A DNA stretch of 64,000 nt, from NCBI GenBank assembly GCA_016630955.3, contig CM049995.1, forward strand, positions 248,001 to 312,000. The letters are read 5' to 3'. The notes below the pieces were generated by a model. It was not told the origin of the DNA. It saw nothing but the letters and a program-made list of their open reading frames with translations, and did no database searches. This DNA comes from Didymella arachidicola. Lineage: Eukaryota > Ascomycota > Dothideomycetes > Pleosporales > Didymellaceae. The translations under genes and the position numbers were made by a program. Shown here one piece after another: positions 49,136 to 60,217 of this stretch (position 1 is its first letter; each line of letters starts with the position of its first letter).

Positions 49136-51659
49136 TCAACTTTTTCTCGAGGCAGTATCGCTCAGCGTCGACCTCAACCACAGGCTCAAAGATAACACAC
49201 TCACACTACTGCCCGCCATCATCATCCCCGCCTCTTTTGGGCCCACTCTCCATGCCCAGCATTCCCACATCCCTACTGCTAAACTCAAACCAATCACGTT
49301 ATAGACCAATGCCCACAGCACATTTATTTTTGCCTGTCTGACCACCATCCTTGAGATTCTGAATAAGACTGCGAGAGCATCAAGATCTTTCGAGATTATC
49401 GCCACGCCTCCTGAACCAGTGAGGCACCCTTGCGCTAGAGATATTGATATACCGATATCTGCTGCTAATTGCGCAGGCGCATCGTTGATCCCGTCACCGA
49501 CCATGGCGACGTGGTGACCCATTTTCTGCAATTGCTGAATGTGAGTAACTTTATCTTCAGGCAAAGCCCTGGAGCCGAGGACACGAATCCCTAGTGCGGT
49601 GGATATGCGTGAGGCTTCTGCGGCAGTGTCACCGGTTAGCATTGTTACATCTAGCCCGGACTGCAGGAGAGTATCGACAACGGAGAGCGCTTCGCTTCGT
49701 AAAGTGTCATGTAGGAGGAGATGGCCGGCGTAGGTGTTGAAGAACGCGAAGTGGACTTTTGAGCTTTCAGAAGTCTGGTCGACTTGAGAGAAGGGAATGG
49801 AGATGTTGTGGGATGATACGAAAGATGCATGGCCAATGTGAACCGGTATCCATTCGTTTGAGGGACTGCAGACTTCACAACTGATACCCATTCCGATTGT
49901 ACGTCGTAGGGCTCTGACGGGTGCAACTGCTTGCTGTGACTTGTCAAGCTGGGTTTGTGAAAGAGCCCACTTAAAGACCGACTTAGCCACAGGATGGACG
50001 CGCGCTTCTTCAAATTCAGCGGCGGCTAGTAGACGGTAGCAGAGCTGAGGTTCAAGTTTCAGATCTTCGCTGAAGTGGTGATGCACGACCTCAAGACAGC
50101 CTTGCGTCAGGGTGCCTGTCTTATCCATGACAACATGTGTGATCTTGGTCAAAGTTTGCATTGTCCTGATGCCGCCGCCAAGAAGAATGCCTTTGGAGTA
50201 AGCAACGTCTGTGGCTGTCAGATATGCAACAGAATAGAACGACTGGTGCTCACCAATACCTGCCATCGCAGCTGATGGTATCGCCAGCCCAATTCCGCAC
50301 GGACAAGCCGCCGCCAGCACTGTAGCCAACTTTTCGCATGCAATTACAAAAGCAGTGGCGAAGGCTTGAGATCGCAGTCTCCAAAATGTTGCGGCGAGGG
50401 TTGCAACAGCTAGGCACATTACCCCGGAGACAAAGTAGCTCATGACTGCCTCGAGTGTCTCCATGCCATCCAGTCTCTGTTCCGTAGCCGTCAAGACACC
50501 CTCAATTACCTTTGCAAGGGAAGACGTGGATTGATCCTGGGCAATCATGACCTGGATTTGATTTGAGAGATTCCGGGTTCCTGCAAACAGGAAATCGCCT
50601 ACAGTCTTGACAACAGGCATACTTTCCCCTGTGATGGTCGATTCGTCTATCACAGAGGTTCCTTTCAATACGAAGCAGTCGCAGGGTATGTTGGACTGTG
50701 GTCGAATAACGATATCGTCGCCCTTCCTAAGTAATGACGTTGGCATGGCCGCCTGTGACAACGTCAGTAACGTCGCGATGACGATGATATCATCAACCCA
50801 CCTTACTATGAACAATCTCATACTCTTTTCGCTCGGCCTGTAGCTCGCAGAGGGCGACGAGGTTGCAATGGCTTTCTCTTTTCAACACTCCTTCGAGATA
50901 TCTGCCGGCAAGAAAAACGATCGTTAGAAATGAGCAGGAAGATGAATACGCGATGCTGCTTTGCTCCTGCCCAAAAATTCCTTGCAACATTGCCAGCCCT
51001 AAGCCAAGAGCAAGCGACAAGCTCAGGAGGTTTTCCATGGTCATCTTTCGTTTGCCGCGAGACCATGCGCGCATATGAATCAAACGAGCGTCAGCGACTT
51101 GAATTTTAACCGCTAGCGAAAACACTATCCACATGAACACATGCGGAATATACGAAGTGATCCCGTTCAAGTGTGCCAGGTACTCGAGGCTAGCGATTAC
51201 GGTTGAGAAAACGCTAGCAGAGGAGATAGCCTGTCGTAGATCATGAAGCTCTTGACTCTGGTTCAAGCGCTCAATCATGCCCTGCGCGCCTATATCTTCG
51301 AGTGTTGCACAATATCCTGCGTTCTCGACAATCTCAAGAAGAGCTGCGGGTGTGGTTGCAAGAGCGTCGTAGGAAACTGTGGCTCGAGCAAGAGCCAGAG
51401 ATACACCTGCTCTATGAACACCATGGATCGCTTCTAGTTGTTCAGTAATGGTCAATGAACAGGCACTACAGGTCATTCCGGTAACATTGATGTGACATAT
51501 TGCTGACGTGCCCTTATCGCTAGCACTGAATCGTGCGTATAAGTCGCGTTCATGGTCGTCGTCGTCGTTGTACTTGATCTGAAAAAAGCGTACGTCGAAG
51601 ATATCGCAGATTTTGATGAGCTGGTTCATCAACACGGCTGTCAAAATGCAGCACGCCAT
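49136..51659 (-). CDS. Copper-transporting P1B-type ATPase
   Basis: Three exons on the minus strand (51659-50802, 50752-50254, 50208-49136; introns 49 and 45 nt) give 809 residues. A single heavy-metal-associated domain has GMTCSAC (Cys64, Cys67). Further motifs: TGES (327-330) in the actuator domain, CPC (436-438) in the metal-binding membrane helix, DKTGTLT (phosphorylated Asp481), HP (ARVHPVAKS), TGDT and GDGINDAP. These define a Cu+-exporting ATPase moving copper out of the cytosol, to the secretory route or out of the cell. The protein is shorter than Ccc2 and has one metal-binding domain, like fungal copper-resistance pumps. The second intron is a multiple of three without a stop codon, so unspliced mRNA would encode 15 extra residues between MAGI and DVAYSKG. 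Its promoter is shared with the gene at 52336. Confidence 0.9.
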
Positions 51660-52335
51660 GACGATGAGGTCTGCAGAAGCGTTGAAGGGGTCTCAGTGAA
51701 GCGGTAGTGTTAAAAGGCTAGCATGTTGCTGCCTGTTGCCGTAATGACTGCTTCAAGCGCAGATGCACTTGTGTATAGGCTTGGTCCTCCGGATTGTGGA
51801 AGTGAATGCGAATACAGAATTGGCGAGATCGCATCCGGGAGCAGGTGCGTCGCGATTCAGAAAACAATGAAGCGAGTTATGAAAGTTCCCTGGTGTGGTG
51901 CTGCAGAGGATGGTTCAGCGAGGAAGGAGAGGTCGATTCACTCGCATAACACAACAACCTTATTAGAGCAACAGCCTGCGCCGTAGCGCCGTAGACCACT
52001 ACAAGCCCTCCAAAGAGTCATTTCGCGGGGTTTGAACGTTTCAAACCAGTTGTGGGATACCACTCCTGGTTACCCCACATTTGGATGGAGATCATCTCCG
52101 CAAACGTGCATAGCCGCGAATGCCATCCGAGCTGACTCGATCCCTCGGTAACCCAAAAGAAGGAAACCAAGAGAGCTCCGGAGCTCAACAAAGATACTGA
52201 CTTGTGGAGTTCTAGTCGAGAGATGTAATCTAAATAGTTTCTCGCCCACATGATGAACTCCGCCTGGAATGCCTTTGCTCACTTTGACACAGATTCTGCA
52301 GACATTTGCTATCGAGACAATTGCTTTATACAAGA
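51660..52335. other. Divergent promoter of copper ATPase and LinD-like genes
   Basis: 676 bases separate the divergent start codons. No protein or RNA gene was recognised in it. Confidence 0.55.
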
Positions 52336-54497
52336 ATGTCAACAACAACGACAGCGACTCGTATTCTACCTGCTTCGGCAAAGCGAATACCCCGGGATGG
52401 GTCTTTCGAGAATTCTCCCCTGGGCGGCTTCAACATTGAAGGTCAAGTCGAGTTTCTCATTGGGCGAAGCATGCTGATGTTTATAGACGTCCTCATATCC
52501 CGCCAGTGCGGTAAAGGCACTGTAAAAAGATACCATCAAAGACGCACCATGATCCAGTACGCTTGCCTGGCGATCGCAGGACTGGCTACATTCTATAAGA
52601 CGGAAAATCCTCGACTTAGAGCTGCCGGACTTGGCCTCCTCTTCCCCGGCGCAGGGTTTGTTGCAGTTTGCACCATAACTTCGACTATTGCGTTCATCCT
52701 AACCTTGGTTGCTGTACCGATCACCCTATTCGCATGGTTTGGCTGCGGCGGACTCGCTTTCCCCATCGCACTTTGGACTGGCACAACGGCAGCAGCATCG
52801 TTACTTGCGAAAGATACCGTGCTAGAGTCTGCCGGCACAATTGTGACCGTAGCTTGTATGATTGGTATATCGTACGTTGTCAAACAGACGCAGACAGCCA
52901 ATGTCGAAGCCGAGAGAGCCCGAGATAAGCGCAATGCATTTCTCGTAGACGCGGTTGAACAGAATCATACGACAGCCGCGCCTGCACCAGCTCCTGGATC
53001 TAGAGAAGCTGACAAGCGGTCTTTACGTTTCCTACAGTGGGTATTGGAGATGGGTCTTTCTCCGCAGGATGATTTTTCTTACCATGATATCATTGACCAG
53101 TTTCAAACCTCAGCCATTCGATACCAGCTGTATCAAGGACAGTACGAACTTGCCTCATATCAAAACAGTTATTGTCCCAATTTCCATGGTTACCTTTCCG
53201 AGGCCCAGCGCGGCCTTATCGAGAAGTCGATGACAAAGAGGGTGATGAAGTGAGTAACGCCTCGACCGTCCATATAGACTGCTGCTTCTGCTGACATGTG
53301 TTGGACAGCTTCTGGAAGTGGGAGTCACTCCTGGGGAAATTTACTCTGGATTGGGATCCCATCAAGGAAGACAACATTGTGCGTAGAGCCCTTTCCTCTT
53401 CGGTTGCATGTATTAAGAGGTCATAGATGGTCTCTGGGTATATTCTTCTGGCGGCATCACTATACCAGATTGTGACTAGAGACGATCGGTACACCAGGAA
53501 AGAATCTATGGAATTCGTTGTCACGGAAAATGCACGGTACAAGTACGATCTGCGTTCCATTGCCGACGCAGTCTTCCGCAACATGGACCAGAATCGATGG
53601 AACCTGTACCCTTGTGAGCCAAACTGGATTTACACCTTGTGTAACCTGGTCGGTATCAGTGGAATTGTGGCTGCTGACAAAGTACTGGGCACCGGATATG
53701 GCGACAAGCTGAAATCACGATTCGATTCGACTTTGGCGAGGGAGTTCTCCAATGCCGACGGCACAATCCTACCCATTCGCTCTGAGCTTACTGGCTTCAC
53801 GATACCCGGTCTTGCCGGTGCTATATCAGATGTAGCTCCAGCTGTCTTCTGTGGCCCGTACCTCCCACATGTTGCGCATCGTCACTGGGCGCTGATGAAG
53901 GAGGAGAACCTCCGCTGGACAAAGGATGGGCAGTTGGAGCTCACTAATCTTGTTGGAGCTGACAATATCGACCCTGGAAACTACAAGAGTGGCCGAGGGT
54001 TTGTCCGGAATGCTATGGCTAGTGTAGCAAGCGAATACGGCGACTACAAGATACGCGATGAGCTTGTGCGACAGATGGATGAGGAGCATTTTCCCGTACA
54101 CGAGACAAAGACTGGTGCTCTTAAGAACAAAGGTCTGTCCACCATCGGTCAATGTTCGGGGCTACGCGGGCGCCTAGGTGCTCGTGGAGATTGGCTCAGA
54201 TTGCTTACAGAAGGTCCCCCAGCGCAATGCTTCCGCGCACCGATTCTTGAGAAGGTGCCATTTCCTGATGTGCTCGTAGCCAAGGCCTACTCGCACGACG
54301 GAGAGTCTGTTGAGTTTGTTCTGTACAACGGAAAGCAGCCGGGTGACTTTGCGTTGGGTTTCAAAAACATGCAACCAGGGACACTGTACAAGGTTGGAGA
54401 GCAGATCGCCAAAGCTGATGCGAAAGGCAATGCGAGCTTCCTTATACATATTGACGGACGCACTGCAGTAACACTTGAGCCAACAATAACTATGTAA
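52336..54497 (+). CDS. Membrane protein with linalool dehydratase/isomerase-like domain
   Basis: Three exons (52336-53249, 53309-53378, 53427-54497; introns 59 and 48 nt) give 684 residues. The N-terminal third has about four hydrophobic spans (about 75-205). The C-terminal part (about 305-560) resembles the catalytic domain of bacterial linalool dehydratase/isomerase: FWKWESLLGKFTLDWDP, NIMVSGYILLAASLYQ and CEPNWIYTLCN. The two cysteines of the last motif (about residues 391 and 400) are nine apart, as are Cys171 and Cys180 that I recall from the bacterial active site. The substrate is unlikely to be proved by homology; terpene alcohol or other small-molecule chemistry is possible. The last 110 residues are a separate beta-rich tail. 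Start ATG 52336 is the first in frame. Confidence 0.75.
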
Positions 54498-55599
54498 GTA
54501 AAATATTGACGTTACTAATATTATTATTGTTTTACTTTTCAATCCTCTCTCTTAAAAGTGATGAGAGGAAGTAGTCTTGATTATTGCCTCCATTCTTCTA
54601 TTTATCAATGGTTTACTATTTCTATTGAAAGTACTTGCATGGTAAATATAGGTAGCTGCATCCATATCTGGAATAAACTAACTCTTGTCTGTTACTTATT
54701 TTCTCTATTCGATTAGTATACGTACATTGCTATCTTTTGTGTATATGAAGTCGGCCTTACACTGCAGGAGCTAGACCGCTTAGCGTTTCTATAGTGCAGA
54801 AGAGATGTTATCCTTTTGATCCTGCACTTAAAAGATATGTGACATGATCGCTATATCGTTGTAACAGAATAGCTATAAGTTGGGGCGTGCAATCTTGTTT
54901 CTTGTAAAACAGGTATGCGTTGGTATGTTCCATGATTCTGAGGAGGTTGAGTGGAAGGCCGTTGAGGAAGTTCAGGAACAGGCCTTCCTTATAGTAGACA
55001 AGGATGATCCGACGGTACTGTCATTGGAGGAGACTGGCAAGAGCGAAGATATGTGATCCTCGCGAACCTTGTCGAGCTCATATTACTTTTGCTGTAGGAA
55101 AAAGAGCTTGAATGTGACAAGATTGGTCGCACTCCCGCCTGTTCACCCTTGAGAGCCTCAGAGGACGAGATGATCACGATTGGAAGCATGGAGTACAAAG
55201 TCTATGGTGAGAAGGCGCACGCGACGCAAGTGCTTCAGCTGCATGGGTGCTGTACGAAGGTTTGACTCAGGCAGGTGAGCTGGAGAATGGGCTGAACGAG
55301 ATCGACTTGGGGGGAAACTAGCCCGGGCCGGGTGCAGGAAGGCGAAGCGTTCAGGCTCATACCGGCCTCGAAATGACTGAATGCAGGTCTCTGACATTTC
55401 TGTATATCAATACCCTTTTCGAATCGTTCGCCGGCGATGCTGGTAATAGCAGCAATCCAAGTGACTGTTTCATGCGCGTATGCCATCTCTGATCGAATTC
55501 ATGGCCCAACCTTTGCCTAACATCTACTATCTGATCACATAGCAGTGAGATAGAAACTCTGAACTATTCGCCCATATGCTGTCACTGATCTCAACAGCA
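54498..55599. other. Gene-free, partly AT-rich stretch
   Basis: The first 400 bases after the LinD-like gene are AT-rich without clear repeats. The remaining part lacks convincing frames. No transposon ends or RNA genes were seen. Confidence 0.5.
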
Positions 55600-56447
55600 C
55601 TACTTTGCATTAGAGTCCACACAACCCAAGTACCCTCTCGTCTCGCTCATCTTTTTCACACACCCATTTGGGCAAGACGCACTCTCATTATACTGCCAGC
55701 TAAACAGCGGATCCGTCTCATTCGTCAGAATTTGGCCCAGCATAACCGTCTGGTACCCTGGCAGCTGGCGTGTTTGCTGGAAGACATCGTAACTGGACAT
55801 GGTGATGACGCCCCAGCCGGCATTGTAGTTATGCTGGATAGTTGTCCCGTAGATATACTCTTTGAAGCCGGCCCAGCGGATTGCGCTGGCGCACATTGGG
55901 CAGGATTCTGCGTTTGTGTCTGGAGACTGTCTTAGATCAGATCTCACCAGGAAGGGTGAATCTTACAGATTGATAAGTCGGCCCAAGCTGCGAAGATCTC
56001 AGAGGCGGTCATATTGCGGGCGGCGAAGACGGCAGTGCAGGCGTTGATGGCGGAGATCTCGCCGTGGATGCTGGACGTCGTGATCAGTCTAATGACGACA
56101 GTCACCGGACATCAAATTTTACGTTGGATCGCCGGTACGGAAGTTTGCCCCACGACATACAACCTCGTCATTGGTATGGTTCACGATAATGGTTCCATAA
56201 GCGGCGAAAGGACAAGGCCCACTTTGCTCGAAGAGAGCTTCGTTAACCTTGTGAACATTAGCTTGAGCGACATGAGAACAAAAAACCAGAAGGAAAGACC
56301 CACGAGTCGCATATACTTCTCTCGGACACCGGATGGGATGCCATTAACGACGATGCCTGACATGTTCTGGTCGTCGTTGGGGACGACGAAGTGTGCCGCT
56401 GTTGTGGCAGCTAGGGAAGCAAGGAAGACAGATCGTGGAAGGAGCAT
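55600..56447 (-). CDS. Secreted cytidine/deoxycytidylate-deaminase-like protein
   Basis: Four exons on the minus strand (56447-56304, 56247-56123, 56070-55967, 55919-55600; introns 56, 52 and 47 nt) give 230 residues. A signal peptide (MLLPRSVFLASLAATTAAH) leads the protein. The deaminase fold follows: NEALFEQSGPCPFAAYG and then the zinc site His-x-Glu in IHGEISAINAC and C-x2-C in NAESCPMCASAIRW, with all three zinc ligands and the proton-shuttling Glu present. The ending is Cys-containing (SCPNGCVKKMSETRGYLGC), and there are several N-glycosylation sites. The family normally works in the cytosol on nucleotides or guanine; this one appears to be exported, so its substrate is open (free nucleosides or bases outside the cell are possible). 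Exon joints reproduce the conserved reading of related fungal proteins I remember. Confidence 0.85.
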
Positions 56448-56824
56448 TTTGACGAGAAGCTAAAGAGCGGTGATCTGGAAATAGCTTTGCATTTGCAAGA
56501 TGCCCGAAGAACTTCTACCTCGTGTGGTTATATACAGTTAAGATTGTCTGACTCGATGTAGTTGCCTAAGTGGGTACGCCTTGACTAAACTTGGTAACTA
56601 GTCGATGGATGGTTATCAGAGAGATATCCCACTTTTGATGACCGATAAGGCCGATTCGAAAGGCTTCATTCAAGTCAAAGTATCAATTTTGCATAACGTA
56701 CATGTACAACGAGCGGACCATGTCAACGAGCGGGCCACTTTTGCCAAGACCACACCAAAGCTCACCCTATTATGGCCCAAAACACCACAAAATGGCGCTG
56801 CATAAGGCAAAACAAGCTGTAACA

Positions 56825-58498
56825 TTACTTAGAGACCTCTTCTACAGCATTCTTGCACGCTCGCGTGTTGTGCCCACCCTCTCGGCACCGTCCACAGCGT
56901 CGTTGGGATGGTTCACCTCCTTCAGCGCGCACCTGCTCCCTTGCCTTCTTACCATCACCACGCGCCCCAAACTCCTGTAGAGCAGTCAACCGCTGGCCTT
57001 CCTCAACTGCAAGGCTTCCCTCAGCTTGAATACGCTTTCTTTTGTGCGATTTACGTCGCGTAGCGGCTTCATTGGCTGCCCGAAGCTCAGCTATCTCCCT
57101 TTGCGCTAAAACCAGCTTGTGCGCAATAATTGCTGCCCCCTTTGACACCTTCTCGAACGCTTCAACCATAGAAGTAGGTGAGCTGTCTACATGCCTCTGA
57201 ATCCTCTTCTTTACAAGCGTTGATTGCGACCCAAATTCTAGGGTATTGCTTGGGGTTTGCGACTGTCAGGGCTCGTTATTTGAGGGGAGTGGTGGCGATG
57301 GAGTGCGCAGTTTTACATTCAGGGCCAATACGACGCGATCCGGGGCAACGGAGCCAATCCAGCCCCTCGGAACCCTCCTTGAATGTTGCTAGGGGTAAAA
57401 GCTTTCTTGTGAGCTGCTTTGAAGCATGGGAGGAACTCCTGCTTTGTAATGTGGTTGATCCGGTTGTGTATGAGCCGATTGACCTCATCTCCGTACGCCT
57501 TCTTCAGAGGGCCAAAACAAGCCACGTTAAGTGGCTGCAGGAGGTGCGACAAGTGCGCAGGCATGCATAGGGTCACAATCATGTGGTCCTTGCAGTATTG
57601 CTTGAATTCTGCAGATTTGTGGCTCCTATGACCATCAATAATCAGCAAACGGTAGGTGCCGACAGTATGCGTCTTTGTATGCCTGTCAAAGTGCTTCAAC
57701 CAGTCAAAACCAAGCTTATTAGTAGTCCAGCCGTTCTTAGAGATAGCAATAGTCCAATCCTAGGGCAGTTCGTCGTCCTTGTACCAGCTAGACTGGTGTT
57801 GGTGGGCTTTAAAGATAATGTAGGGCGGAATGGCCCACCCTGTGGCATTGATGCCCTCAATGACTGTTACCCACTCCCGGTTGCCTGGCTGGACCTGCTT
57901 TGCTCGTCATGGCTTCTCAGTATCTGTGACAACGACTCCAGTAGATATCTGGCCCATCATGAAGCCTGTCTCGTCAAAGTTGTACGTGTCGTCGTCCTGG
58001 ATGCCATAATTGGCTTTGGTATTGGCTACAAGGTTGAACCAGCCCTGTATGACCTCAGGATCCTCACAGAGGGCTCACTTGTAGTCATACTTGCGATTGA
58101 AGACTGTTTTGAGCTCCTCCTGACGCGAAACAAACCTGCTGGCCCACCTTGGGCCAACAGGGGCCAAACCGCGCTCTTTTCGCAGAGAATTGGCCATATC
58201 AGCCACAACTTCAAGCCGGGGGGGGGGGGGGGGGGGGGGGGGGCTCTCCTCGCGTTACCAGCTCAAGTATGCGCACAACAATCACCTGCTCCTCAGCTCT
58301 GGTTAGATTCTGTAGGTTGGCCATAGTATCAACCCTTGAAGGTCGTCCAACGCGTCGATGGTGTAGTGTAGTTCGAGAGACTCTGTAGATAGCTGCAGCG
58401 CGTCGCTCTGAGAGATTCGCGTCTTGTTTGAGAGCTAGAAGCGCAAGCTGTACCTGACGCTCGTTTGACGCGTTAAAGTGTGCTTGTTGGGGTGGCAT
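56825..58498 (-). pseudogene. Pogo-family transposase pseudogene (element F)
   Basis: The frame begins at ATG 58498 and is good for about 85 codons, up to the 26-base G/C run at 58218-58243, where it enters a Pro run and loses frame. Further on, pieces of the DDE domain are readable (IIDGHRSH in place of HESH, QPLNVACF in place of QPLDVGCF, so the third catalytic Asp is Asn), separated by stop codons. The tail at 56825-57169 is open and ends in the zinc knuckle CGRCREGGHNTRAC. Both the missing Asp and the frame breaks make it inactive. Confidence 0.88.
58218..58243. repeat. 26-base G homopolymer
   Basis: An uninterrupted run of 26 G lies inside the dead transposase of element F at the place where element C encodes GEPPRL (a run of five C in that copy). 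It looks like slippage expansion; its exact length in the genome is uncertain because such runs are hard to sequence. Confidence 0.8.
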
Positions 58499-58873
58499 TA
58501 GTGTAAGGGGTGGTTTTGGTGTGGTCTTGGCAAAAGTGGCCCGCTCGTTGACATGGTCCGCTCGTTGTACATGTACGTTATATATTAGTAACATTTGTTC
58601 ATACTTAGCACATACGACCATAGGACGTTGAAAACAAGGCTTCCCGTTCGCTCAGCCCTATTTAAGCAACGTACCGGCGGATTAGTAGTTAGGTGGGTGA
58701 CCACTAGCGAATACCCGCTGTTGTATGTTTTTGATCTTTTTGTGTCCATGATCATCTTTTTGAGAGAAACTTCTAATGTCTTGAAGAGACCGATCTCGAA
58801 ACACTGAATATTGCCAGATTAAGAGAAGCAACGTGGGGTTGAACTTCGTTTTTATTCCTACATTGCGAGCTCT

Positions 58874-60217
58874 TCAGGACGCAACGACAATCCGTCGTTC
58901 ATAGACCGGCTCATCGATCTCGGAAGCCGGCGTCGAAGGTTGAGTACCTGGCGTACTTGTCTCACTCGCCACACTCGACGCCGTAGTAGTCCATCTCGCC
59001 AGACTCCCGCTGGTCGAGCTTGTCCTCGAAAGCGCATAGATGGACTCATAATCCGGCGCAAACTCCCTCGACGGTTCTCTCGGCGTATATATCGGCAGCG
59101 GCTCCGCCTCCTCGCCCTCCTCCTCCGCCGGCGATGATAATGAGCGTGGTGGCCGAGGCAGGATCTCCAAGGGTGCGCTGTGTCGAACTGTGAAGTGCTG
59201 ATCCTCGAACCTGATGCCCACGGTTACGCTCATCACGTAGCGGCGTGTGATGGTGTAGGTTTTGAATGTTGGTACGCATTCGGCGTCGTTGACGAGACGG
59301 AAGTTCGTCGTCAGATCCCGTGTCTTGTTAAAGGGCGATGGCTTGTTCATGTTGGTCTTGGCGATGCAGGTGACGTGCTTGGACACAACGTCTTCGGGCT
59401 GGGTTAGCGTGTGGCCACACATTGTCGTCGAGAATGTCGAGATTGTAACGGAGAGCGAGTCGATTGTGCATTCTGCTTGTGCCTCGTTCATGCGGTCACG
59501 GGTATTCAGGAGGGATATTGATAAGTGAATGTGCTGGCCAGGAGCGATCTTTTCTGGGTAGAAAATGGTAGGTACGATGCTGGGCGATTTGGTGGACGAT
59601 CTTCGTAAGACCTTGTTGACTGTTGACCGGCTCTCATCACTTCTAGATGGCTTCCAAGTCTGACCGTAGAGCACCCCAGTGGTCAGATTCGGCTCCCTGG
59701 GCAGATGCTCGCACGACGTTGGCCGATACTGAAGCAGCTGCTTCACCTTCCGTGTGCCTTCTGATCCGCCTAGAATAAGTCGTGCCTGGACGAAATAAGA
59801 TATTTGGGCAGCACCCCCTGGAACACTGGTTTTGAGCTGGAAAGAAGGCGGTAGTGGATGTGGTTCTCGCAGATAGTGGGTACCACGAGTGAGCCGTTTG
59901 TACGATTGTTGGGTCGTTTCCGGAAAGGTGAATTCGAAGGCCCAAGAGTACTTGTTTGGATTGAGAGTAGACCGTGGTACGACCTCACGCTCAAAGTTGA
60001 AGAATCGTATTCGTTCTTCGTATTCTTTCCTGTCATGGAATTGGTTGCTCGTCCGTGTAGTCTTTGTAACGCAGCTGCCGGCGAATACAAGCTTGAAGGA
60101 CTCGATGTGCTCCTGCTCTTCTGCCACAAACGCCACCCTCCCTGTGACTTTATCCCCTTGTCGATACACCTTGTCGCTATCACCGTTAATCAGAATGCGA
60201 AGTGTCGGTACGGCCAT
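58874..60217 (-). CDS. Arrestin-like (alpha-arrestin) protein
   Basis: This intronless frame gives 447 residues. The N-terminal arrestin fold (about 5-165; LRILINGDSDKVYRQGDKVTGRV, HIESFKLVFAGSCVTKTT, YSWAFEFTFPE, ISYFVQARLILGG) and the C-terminal arrestin-like part (about 215-355; IFYPEKIAPGQHIHLSISL, YVMSVTVGIRFEDQHFTV) are recognisable. The remaining tail is acidic and Ser/Thr-rich. In fungi such proteins recruit Rsp5-type ubiquitin ligases to membrane transporters; a full PPxY motif is not seen, only the weaker LPIYTPR near residue 375. It should work in the cytosol at the plasma membrane or endosomes. Start ATG 60217 is the first in frame and preserves the first beta strand. Confidence 0.85.
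   Translation of the reverse strand: MAVPTLRILINGDSDKVYRQGDKVTGRVAFVAEEQEHIESFKLVFAGSCVTKTTRTSNQFHDRKEYEERIRFFNFEREVVPRSTLNPNKYSWAFEFTFPETTQQSYKRLTRGTHYLREPHPLPPSFQLKTSVPGGAAQISYFVQARLILGGSEGTRKVKQLLQYRPTSCEHLPREPNLTTGVLYGQTWKPSRSDESRSTVNKVLRRSSTKSPSIVPTIFYPEKIAPGQHIHLSISLLNTRDRMNEAQAECTIDSLSVTISTFSTTMCGHTLTQPEDVVSKHVTCIAKTNMNKPSPFNKTRDLTTNFRLVNDAECVPTFKTYTITRRYVMSVTVGIRFEDQHFTVRHSAPLEILPRPPRSLSSPAEEEGEEAEPLPIYTPREPSREFAPDYESIYALSRTSSTSGSLARWTTTASSVASETSTPGTQPSTPASEIDEPVYERRIVVAS

Larger units (their letters stand above)
56696..58578 (-). mobile_element. Pogo-like DNA transposon F (1883 bp), decayed
   Basis: Inverted repeats start ACGTACATGTACAACGAGCG and are flanked by TA at 56694-56695 and 58579-58580. 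Each terminus has two direct copies of a CAACGAGCGGRCC motif. It belongs to the same group as elements B and C by the inner sequence CCACTTTTGCCAAG and by its transposase. A 26-base G run interrupts the gene. It is inserted between the deaminase and arrestin genes. Confidence 0.92.

Noticed and set aside
49136..56447. Secondary-metabolite cluster (copper ATPase, LinD-like, deaminase)
   Set aside because: No backbone synthase, cytochrome P450 or pathway regulator is present, and the deaminase is more than 1 kb away from the other two. Only the divergent pair is noted.
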